From assembly GCA_002811675.1 (NCBI GenBank), contig PDIM01000079.1, positions 1 to 20,192 on the forward strand: a stretch of 20,192 nt of DNA, in the 5' to 3' direction. This document shows positions 14,956 to 20,192 of this stretch, piece by piece (within the stretch, counting starts at the first letter, position 1; every line of letters begins with the position of its first letter). Source of the stretch: Ichthyosporea sp. XGB-2017a (taxonomy: Eukaryota; Opisthokonta; Ichthyosporea). Both the position numbers and the translations under genes were made by a program. The notes under the pieces are model-generated. The model worked only from the letters and a program-made list of their open reading frames with translations. It did no database searches and had not been told where the DNA came from.

Positions 14956-15798
14956 ATGTTGAGAAAGGACCTTACCAAGTGGTTGAGAACAGGGAGTAGG
15001 GGTATTAGCACATTTTCTTTTTGCTCCTCCTCAAGTGCCAATAAAACTCTTGGCAGAGTTCTTGCAGAAAAGGCCAATGAGGCGGGACTGGATCAATCTT
15101 CCAAGCTGAAATACCTAGAACAGGCAGCAAATGCAGGAAACTCTGCAAGCATGATGAGGTTCGGGCTAGAACGAATAAGGGATCGGTTCACGACGTATGG
15201 GAAGTACTCGGCCAAGAGTCTGGGCATCCGGCATTTGGAAGCGGCGGCAGCCAAAGGGGGGGCGTTTGCACAGTTCACTTATGCGAAAGCTTTGCGTGAT
15301 TATTCAGGGGAGCAGTCCTTAGTGTATGGGCCTGTGCGGGATCCAGAGGTTGATTTGCGAAAGTCCAAATATTATCTTGAAAAATCTTTTGAGCAAGGTT
15401 TAAGGATAAGTGGCTACCATTTGGGTTTAGTTTATTTGGGAGGGGACGTGGCCACAGAGCAAGACATACCAAAAGCCCTGGAGTGCTTCAAAGAGACATT
15501 TGAGGATACAGAGGCGTTTGATGCGGCTACGTTCAAAGCTGAAGAATATAATACTATGGAAAGGGAGGCGATAATGGGAGCCAAATTAATGTACGCGATA
15601 TTGAGTTTGAAAGAGGCGCAGATTGGTGCGCAAAGCAAAGAAGAGTACGATTCTACAATGATGCAAAGTTACAAGTTGCTTGAAGACCTAGCCTCGGAGG
15701 CAGATTTTGTCACGGAGCAAACAGGAGGAAATGACTTTCAAGACGCGTGTCTATATACAGCAGAAGCGTGGATTGATGTAATTTCTCATTCCAATTAG
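14956..15798 (+). CDS. Sel1-like repeat protein with mitochondrial-type N-terminus
   Basis: Single exon, 280 aa, ATG 14956. The first 25 residues (MLRKDLTKWLRTGSRGISTF) are basic, amphipathic, free of acidic residues apart from one Asp, and rich in Ser/Arg, as in a mitochondrial targeting peptide. Sel1-like (TPR-type) helical repeats follow at roughly 49-75 (YLEQAANAGNSASMMRFG), 88-115 (GIRHLEAAAAKGGAFAQFTY), 134-165 (SKYYLEKSFEQGLRISGYHL) and 170-190 (IPKALECFKETF). Such repeats make protein-protein scaffolds. The C-terminal 80 residues are helical without a clear repeat. The specific partner is unknown. The stop codon overlaps that of the opposite-strand SWIB gene, so this transcript's 3'-UTR must be antisense to that gene. 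An AATAAA at 15912-15917 is a candidate 3' end. Confidence 0.88.
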   Translation: MLRKDLTKWLRTGSRGISTFSFCSSSSANKTLGRVLAEKANEAGLDQSSKLKYLEQAANAGNSASMMRFGLERIRDRFTTYGKYSAKSLGIRHLEAAAAKGGAFAQFTYAKALRDYSGEQSLVYGPVRDPEVDLRKSKYYLEKSFEQGLRISGYHLGLVYLGGDVATEQDIPKALECFKETFEDTEAFDAATFKAEEYNTMEREAIMGAKLMYAILSLKEAQIGAQSKEEYDSTMMQSYKLLEDLASEADFVTEQTGGNDFQDACLYTAEAWIDVISHSN

Positions 15799-16865
15799 TT
15801 TTGTTCTTCCTCCAGTTTTGTGAGATGCTTTGAAAGTGTCGCATTCATCTTGAACATGCTCAGTCTCTTCACTTTAAACAAGTCAAAGAACGCGGAATCA
15901 TTTTCACACAGAATAAACCTCTTGTCTTCTGGGTCTTGAAGATCCTTTTCTCTAATAATTTCCCACAACTTCTTGACCACCTGCGGTCGTGAGAGCCGAG
16001 AAACACCCACCACCCTCTGAAGAACCTCGCTCAGCTGCATGTCCTTATTAAACGGAGAATTGTTCTTCAGCCGCTCCTTCGCTTCCTCGCTCATTGGCTT
16101 GCGCTTCTTTTTCTGTTTTTTCCCACTTGCGTTTTTCTTGCTAGCACCACGCCGTGTTCGCAGCCCGCTTGTCTCTGACTGCAATCGCCGAGCCATTTCT
16201 TCATCGGTTTCCCCCTCCAGCTTTTCCAACTTTGGCTTTTGCTTTGCCCCAATCAAATGCCGCGACAACAAAGAGTTCATATAAAAGCAGCTCATTGAAT
16301 CAACCCCAAATACCTTTTTAAATTCTGAATCACACAGAATTTGCCGCTTGTCCTTGGGGTCCTGCAGATCCCGTTCTTTAATAAGCGCCCACAAACGTTT
16401 CACACACTGCGGCCTTGATGCTTGTTCTAGCCCAATAAGCGTTTTCAAATCCTCAGACAAAGGATATTCCTTATTAAAAGGATTGTTCTTTGCCGCTTCG
16501 CTCAACACACCCCCACCCCGCTTTGCCTTAGTAGTTGCACCCGTTTTCGAACGCTTTACGGGCGGGGCATCAAAATCCTCCACGTCATAGTCCACATCAC
16601 TGAAATCCTCTGATTGCTCCGTTTCTTCTTCCTTCTTCACGTCTCCTCCACCCCCCGTCCCAAATACCGACGGCACCGTGCCCATATCTTCACCCGAAAT
16701 ATGGACTACCAGCAGAGAATCCACATACTTTTTGTGCTCAGACAAATCAATCCCAAGTGTCTGCTCCAGCATCTTCCTCACCTTTTTCGAGGACAGCACG
16801 TTCAGATCCGCTCCGTCCGTTATCCGGACAATTTCCCTCCGAAGGGCAGCGTCATCAAAGTACAT
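15795..16865 (-). CDS. DEK_C + tandem SWIB/MDM2-domain chromatin protein
   Basis: Single exon, 356 aa, ATG at 16865. Residues 2-56 form a DEK C-terminal-type helical domain (LRREIVRITDGADLNVLSSKKVRKMLEQTLG). An acidic stretch follows (78-99). Two SWIB domains lie at about 128-205 and 269-349. Each has the order NPFNK/SPFNK, LS..L, RPQ.VK.LW..I.E.DLQDP.DKR.I-LC, F...F.V..., M....L..HL. The linker 238-258 is strongly basic (KKNASGKKQKKKRK), a likely nuclear localisation or DNA-contact segment. The same layout occurs in plant and fungal SWIB proteins, including relatives of yeast Uaf30 (RNA polymerase I upstream factor). A nuclear transcription or chromatin role is expected. The stop codon overlaps that of the convergent Sel1-repeat gene. 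Confidence 0.93.
   Translation of the reverse strand: MYFDDAALRREIVRITDGADLNVLSSKKVRKMLEQTLGIDLSEHKKYVDSLLVVHISGEDMGTVPSVFGTGGGGDVKKEEETEQSEDFSDVDYDVEDFDAPPVKRSKTGATTKAKRGGGVLSEAAKNNPFNKEYPLSEDLKTLIGLEQASRPQCVKRLWALIKERDLQDPKDKRQILCDSEFKKVFGVDSMSCFYMNSLLSRHLIGAKQKPKLEKLEGETDEEMARRLQSETSGLRTRRGASKKNASGKKQKKKRKPMSEEAKERLKNNSPFNKDMQLSEVLQRVVGVSRLSRPQVVKKLWEIIREKDLQDPEDKRFILCENDSAFFDLFKVKRLSMFKMNATLSKHLTKLEEEQN
15912..15917 (+). terminator. AATAAA, candidate 3' end of the Sel1-repeat gene inside the SWIB gene
   Basis: Canonical hexamer on the + strand, 113 nt past the Sel1-repeat stop and within the coding sequence of the opposite-strand SWIB gene. The matching - strand AATAAA nearest the SWIB stop is at 15431-15436, inside the Sel1-repeat coding sequence. 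Confidence 0.4.
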
Positions 16866-17783
16866 CTTTCACTTCCTCTTCTTCACACAGTGTAATAGAA
16901 GATTTCAAAAGGAATAATACTATTGCAAAAAGAAAAAGAAAAAAAAAAACAACACAACAAAGAAAGAAAAATAACAAAAAGAAAAGAAAGAACGAGCGAA
17001 ATAAATAAATAAAGAAAGATACAAGAAACAATAGTGCGAAACAAAAAGAAAAAAGCGAAAGGGGCCTCGCCTCGCCTCGCCAAGTTGTCGTTGGCAACGA
17101 ATTGCGAAAAGGATTTTAATTCCCTTTGGGGGATTTGTTGGTTTTTTTTTTTTTTTTTTTTTTTTTTTTGTTTTTTTGTGTTTTTTTTTTTTTTTTTTTT
17201 TTTGCGTGTGTTCAGGTTTTCATTTTCTTCGTATGTGTTCGCCTATGGGGATTGCGGGGACTTTTGTTTATTTGATTAGCAAGAATGGCAATGGACAGAA
17301 GGGTTTAACCCTGTTTATTTGGGTAATAGAATCTACTCTTCATTTAGATCGATCGCACAAGGATAATCGAAATTTCTCTCTGCACCACGAGTGATTATTT
17401 ACTAAACAGGATCAACTCTTTCTTTCAGTCTTTCTCTCTCTCTCTCTCCCTCGTCTAATTTTATTTTTATATTCCCTGTCTATAATTCGCTGTTTTCCAT
17501 TTGAATCCCAAAGAAGAACAAAGCAAGAAAAGAATAAAAGCCAAAGCGACACCACCCATGTTTCATTTTTGTGACTGAAACAATGTGAAACAACAGGAGA
17601 AATTGAAACGAAGGTAGGGACACACAAGGGACACAAAAAGACCACGTGGTGTGTTATTTTCCATTCCATTGTTGCTTTTCAATTTTATTATTTTGTCGTG
17701 TTTATTTTATTATTATTATTGTTTTTTTGCTTTGGATTTTGTTGTTGTTGTTGTTATTGCTGTTTAGTTCGATTTCATAAAAT
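16866..17783. promoter_or_regulatory. Divergent non-coding region between SWIB and COA1-like genes
   Basis: The two genes point away from each other across 918 nt. Beside the SWIB start the + strand is A-rich (A11 at 16939-16949), so T-rich in the sense of that gene. In the middle are three tandem CCTCG units (17065-17079) and two T runs, T28 at 17142-17169 and T23 at 17181-17203. A CT dinucleotide tract lies near 17433-17448. A 53-codon ATG frame at 17233-17394 has no family resemblance and is not called. The region presumably holds both promoters. Confidence 0.5.
17142..17203. repeat. Near-continuous poly-T tract (T28 ... T23)
   Basis: Twenty-eight T, a short TG-containing break (17170-17180), then twenty-three T. 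The exact lengths may be affected by sequencing slippage. Confidence 0.8.
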
Positions 17784-18300
17784 ATGTCAGTGTTTGATAA
17801 TAAGCTGGTTAGGATTGCTATTGTGGGAGGAGTATTCACCTCTGCATCCTGCACCTGGTTCTATTACAAGGCAAGAGGTCAGTAGGTATCTCACGAGTCT
17901 AATTCTTTATGCAGAATTTTTTGTTTACATCCCTTTTGTATCTGTTTTGTTTTTGTATATTTTTGTAGAGAATTTCAGTAGACAGTATTACTACGAAAAG
18001 CCTATTGATATTGTGCGGAAGGATGAAAGAGCCATGTCATTCCTTGGGGGTGAATTGAATTCTCAGAATATTAATTTGGGGGATGGGGAAAATGTAATCA
18101 CACAGCGCGAGGCCAAAGTCAATATCCCTGTTACCGGGAAGAAGCCTCGACAGGGTCACATTCGGGCGGAATCCATTGTTGAAGATGGGAAATGGAATGT
18201 GCAAAAGGTGATTCTTCACTTGGATACCCTCTCGAGCCCATATCACCTCCCTGTAAACAGTGAAAGTGTTCAGAACGATCAAGAACAACAATTAAAATAA
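17784..18300 (+). CDS. COA1: COA1/TIM21-like mitochondrial assembly factor, two exons
   Basis: COA1 family proteins sit in the mitochondrial inner membrane and assist assembly of cytochrome c oxidase and, in animals, complex I. Exon 1 is 17784-17877 and exon 2 is 17969-18300. The 91-nt intron begins GTCAGT, a less usual donor, and ends TTTGTAG. The only nearby alternative donor (GTATCT) would put an in-frame TAG in the exon. The spliced protein is 141 aa. Residues 8-29 (LVRIAIVGGVFTSASCTWFYY) are the single membrane anchor. The soluble domain has the family pattern: ENFSRQYYYEKPIDIVRKDE, FLGGELNSQNI, then REAKVNIPVTGKKPRQGHIR and KWNVQKVILHL, matching the AKLKIPVSGSK..G and W.L..V.LEL blocks of animal COA1. 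TIM21 shares the fold, so a TIM21-type role is the main alternative. Confidence 0.85.
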
Positions 18301-18317
18301 TTTGAAAAAGGATTTCC

Positions 18318-18323
18318 TTTATT
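18318..18323 (-). terminator. AATAAA polyadenylation signal (- strand), R3H-SUZ gene
   Basis: TTTATT on the + strand gives AATAAA 25 nt beyond the R3H-SUZ stop codon, within the 48-nt gap to the convergent COA1-like gene. The R3H-SUZ cleavage site therefore probably lies inside the COA1-like gene. Confidence 0.5.
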
Positions 18324-18348
18324 ATTCTTTTCTTGTTTCTTTCTTTGT

Positions 18349-20001
18349 TTAAAGTCCGTCACTGCCCGTGGATGCGGGAGGAGGAGGTGTGGAAGGGGTG
18401 GAGGACTGAGCAGAAGTAGGAGGGGACGAAACTCCAGCCGGTGGAACTTCGATACTTGGCGCAAATGTAATTTCCCACACCCTAAGTTTAAAGTTGCCAT
18501 TTGAGAAATTCACCAAGGCATTTCGTGCCTGGGCAGAGTTTTTAAACACAGCCAGGATGCGAGAAGGGGCATTCGCATTGTCAGATTTCAACATTTTAAT
18601 AGTGGCCCCGTATTTGATGAGGTCTGAAAACATGGCTTTTGGGTCAGCAATTTTCGACGAGGAGGAAGGTGTTGTTGTCGCGGTGGTGGTAGCAGCACTA
18701 GTAGCCTTTACATCATAAATTTCCAGAATATGTGAAGGATTACGTACATTGCCATTATAGTGAGACAAACTACCAGATTGTGAATAAACATGCTTTGGTT
18801 TGCGTCTAGAAGATTGAGATATTCTCATATCCCTCATTTGGGAAGAAACTTCCCGGTCATCTGTCATCGACGACGTGGGAGGGGGTCGTGACCGCGCAGT
18901 GGGTGGCACAGCATAGCTTGAGCGCCAAAATTGAGTCTGATTTTGCTGATGAGCCCTTTGTTGTTGGTGGTGGTGGTGGTATTGATGATGATGAAGGTGG
19001 TGATGATGTGATTGATGATGCGGCTGTTGGTTGTGAGGCTGGTACTGGTGCTGACTAAAACTGAACTTTGCCTGTTGATTTACAGGAGGATAGTACATGG
19101 CATTGTTGTATACGTAGGGATTGTACTGGGAGTGGCCGTGGTGCTGTTGAAGAGGGATGTGATGCTGCTGTTGTCTTGGAGGATAATAAACGTGATTTCT
19201 ACGATACTCATCCCTGCTATATTCTTTAGTGTAGCTACTGGTATCTTCTAAAACCGAATACTTTAAATTTACCTGTTGCTGCTCCTCTACCCCTCTTCCA
19301 TCTCCACTATCACTCTCTTCTTCATTCTCCCCCCCCTGAAATATCCTTGCCCGAGCCTCTTTATAGGCCTTTTCCCTCTCCTCAATGGTCATCACAGTCT
19401 TTTTTTCATCCTTCAAAGCTCCAATGTTGCCCACATCAGCTTCTTTTTTACTCGCGTTTTCATTTCTTCGCATAATCTTCACCTTCTGCGGAGGTTTCGG
19501 CTCCTCCTCTTCTATATAATCACTAAACACCAGGGCAGGAACAGTACAAATTTCACTTTTGTACACATGTACACATCTCCCGGAGGGATCCACAACATGG
19601 TCTAATCCAAAAAATTGAGCCGAGCGATGTACAATAAGGCGGTGGTACGAAGTCATAGGCGGAAACTCAAGTTTGTTCTGTGATGCGTCACCAAGAAATC
19701 TCTTAAAGTCATCTTCCAGCTTTAAAAGAGTAATGCGATCCTTTGGACTATTCAGCACAGTCAACAGAAAGCTATCCACTTTACCAATCATGGCCTCCTT
19801 AGACTCGGCACTGTTGTCCTCCTCTTCCTCCAATCCCTCCCTTTCCTTTTCGTCTTCCCCTCCCTTTCCCCCGACCACCTCCACACTCTTCAGTTCTTCC
19901 TGTTCCTTGGTCACTGTCGTGTTAGATGCCACTGCTCCAGCTACTGATGGTGAATCTTCATTCTCCCCAACACAGCTGTTTTTTCCTTCCATCATTAGCA
20001 T
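18349..20001 (-). CDS. R3H-SUZ RNA-binding protein with His/Gln-rich region and RRM-like C-terminus
   Basis: Single exon, 550 aa, ATG at 20001. The N-terminal 70 residues are acidic. Residues 74-150 carry an R3H domain close to animal R3HDM1/R3HDM2/ARPP21: a helical lead-in, then PPMTSYHRLIVHRSAQFFGL with the diagnostic Arg121 and His125, then DHVVDPSGRCVHVYKS. A SUZ motif follows at about 172-224 (KVKIMRRN ... MTIEEREKAYKEARARIF). Both are single-stranded nucleic-acid-binding elements, so a cytoplasmic mRNA-regulating role is likely. Residues 275-356 are a His/Gln/Tyr-rich low-complexity region with runs such as HHHHLHHHQYHHHHQQQ, prone to phase separation or metal binding. Residues 424-516 (HILEIYDV ... 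ILAVFKNSAQARNALVNFSN ... LRVWEI) resemble an RRM-like fold as in R3HCC1-type proteins. The tail is Ser/Pro-rich. An upstream frame overlaps the start codon (separate entry). Confidence 0.92.
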   Translation of the reverse strand: MLMMEGKNSCVGENEDSPSVAGAVASNTTVTKEQEELKSVEVVGGKGGEDEKEREGLEEEEDNSAESKEAMIGKVDSFLLTVLNSPKDRITLLKLEDDFKRFLGDASQNKLEFPPMTSYHRLIVHRSAQFFGLDHVVDPSGRCVHVYKSEICTVPALVFSDYIEEEEPKPPQKVKIMRRNENASKKEADVGNIGALKDEKKTVMTIEEREKAYKEARARIFQGGENEEESDSGDGRGVEEQQQVNLKYSVLEDTSSYTKEYSRDEYRRNHVYYPPRQQQHHIPLQQHHGHSQYNPYVYNNAMYYPPVNQQAKFSFSQHQYQPHNQQPHHQSHHHHLHHHQYHHHHQQQRAHQQNQTQFWRSSYAVPPTARSRPPPTSSMTDDREVSSQMRDMRISQSSRRKPKHVYSQSGSLSHYNGNVRNPSHILEIYDVKATSAATTTATTTPSSSSKIADPKAMFSDLIKYGATIKMLKSDNANAPSRILAVFKNSAQARNALVNFSNGNFKLRVWEITFAPSIEVPPAGVSSPPTSAQSSTPSTPPPPASTGSDGL

Positions 20002-20060
20002 TACCTTCTTCTTTCTTTTTGTTTTCTTTTACCCAAATCACACATACGAAAATCAACCAT
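20001..20060 (-). promoter_or_regulatory. Short upstream ORF overlapping the R3H-SUZ start (TAATG)
   Basis: On the - strand an ATG at 20060 opens a 19-codon frame (MVDFRMCDLGKRKQKERRR) that ends in TAA at 20003-20001. The final A of the stop is the first A of the R3H-SUZ ATG. If the transcript starts upstream of 20060, this uORF would control access to the main start by termination-reinitiation. The transcription start is unknown. Confidence 0.35.
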
Positions 20061-20192
20061 AAAACCAACTAAAAATACAAATTAAATAAGATTAAATGAA
20101 ATGAAATTAAATTAAATTAACTTAAATTAAATTAAATCAAGCAAAAAAAAAGAACAAAAACAAAAAACAAAAAAAAAAAAAACAAACTAAAA
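20061..20192. other. AT-rich edge with ATTAA-type tandem repeat
   Basis: No gene seen. An irregular tandem of AAATT/ATTAA units spans about 20081-20138, followed by A-rich sequence including A14 at 20169-20182, which reads as T on the sense strand of the R3H-SUZ gene. Confidence 0.5.

Noticed and set aside
14702-14956. Minus-strand Lys/Phe-rich frame across the tRNA and its T-runs
   Set aside because: It is antisense to a clear tRNA-Phe and built from T/A runs.
17065-17079. CCTCG tandem as a CRISPR-like or telomeric repeat
   Set aside because: Only three 5-nt units with no spacers and no flanking array.
16855-17279. Phe-rich frames on both strands around the poly-T/poly-A tracts
   Set aside because: They look hydrophobic like membrane proteins, but the residues come from T or A homopolymers and simple repeats.
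17233-17394. 53-codon ATG frame in the SWIB/COA1 divergent region
   Set aside because: No family resemblance, ordinary length for chance in this composition, and the position suits promoter or 5'-UTR DNA. It was not called without expression evidence.

Overview
The window is nuclear DNA from a eukaryote. Genes are spaced a few hundred bases apart. Six spliceosomal introns of 85-111 nt interrupt four of the genes, and AATAAA signals follow several stop codons. Intergenic DNA is AT-rich with long T or A homopolymers. Several products point to a flagellated (or formerly flagellated), mitochondriate organism close to the animal/fungal lineage: a C-terminal TACC coiled coil, a close PI4K-beta homologue, CFAP99, and a possible Rab11-FIP-like C-terminus. 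A unicellular holozoan such as a choanoflagellate relative is my best guess. This is an inference, and other protists are not excluded.

Layout, left to right. On the + strand: a TACC-family spindle/centrosome protein (235-1780, one intron), phosphatidylinositol 4-kinase beta (2256-4778), cilia- and flagella-associated protein 99 (5303-7330) and a C2 + Sec5-type IPT + second IPT protein whose C-terminus resembles a Rab11-FIP Rab-binding domain (7536-9236). On the - strand: an AAAP amino-acid transporter (9351-10914, two introns). A gene-poor AT-rich stretch of about 1.4 kb follows (10915-12307). Then, on the - strand, a secreted orphan protein with eight cysteines (12308-13177) and a TIGR04282/DUF2064-type nucleotidyl/glycosyl-transferase (13542-14493, two introns).

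On the + strand there follow an intronless tRNA-Phe(GAA) (14696-14768) and a Sel1-repeat protein with a mitochondrial-looking N-terminus (14956-15798). The latter overlaps tail to tail by 4 nt with a DEK_C + double-SWIB chromatin protein on the - strand (15795-16865). A non-coding, poly-T-containing divergent region separates it from a COA1/TIM21-like mitochondrial assembly factor (17784-18300, +, one intron). This gene converges on an R3H-SUZ RNA-binding protein with an RRM-like C-terminus (18349-20001, -).

The genes do not form an operon or single pathway. There is a loose membrane-traffic theme: PI4KB makes Golgi PI4P and is a known Rab11 partner, and the C2/IPT protein may be a Rab11 effector. 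I see no CRISPR array, intact mobile element, virus or toxin system. The best candidates for something undescribed are the C2-IPT-IPT-(FIP-like) architecture, the intron-bearing TIGR04282 transferase, the overlapping convergent stop codons, the sense-strand T-tracts upstream of most genes, and a 24-bp perfect palindrome inside the PI4KB coding sequence.
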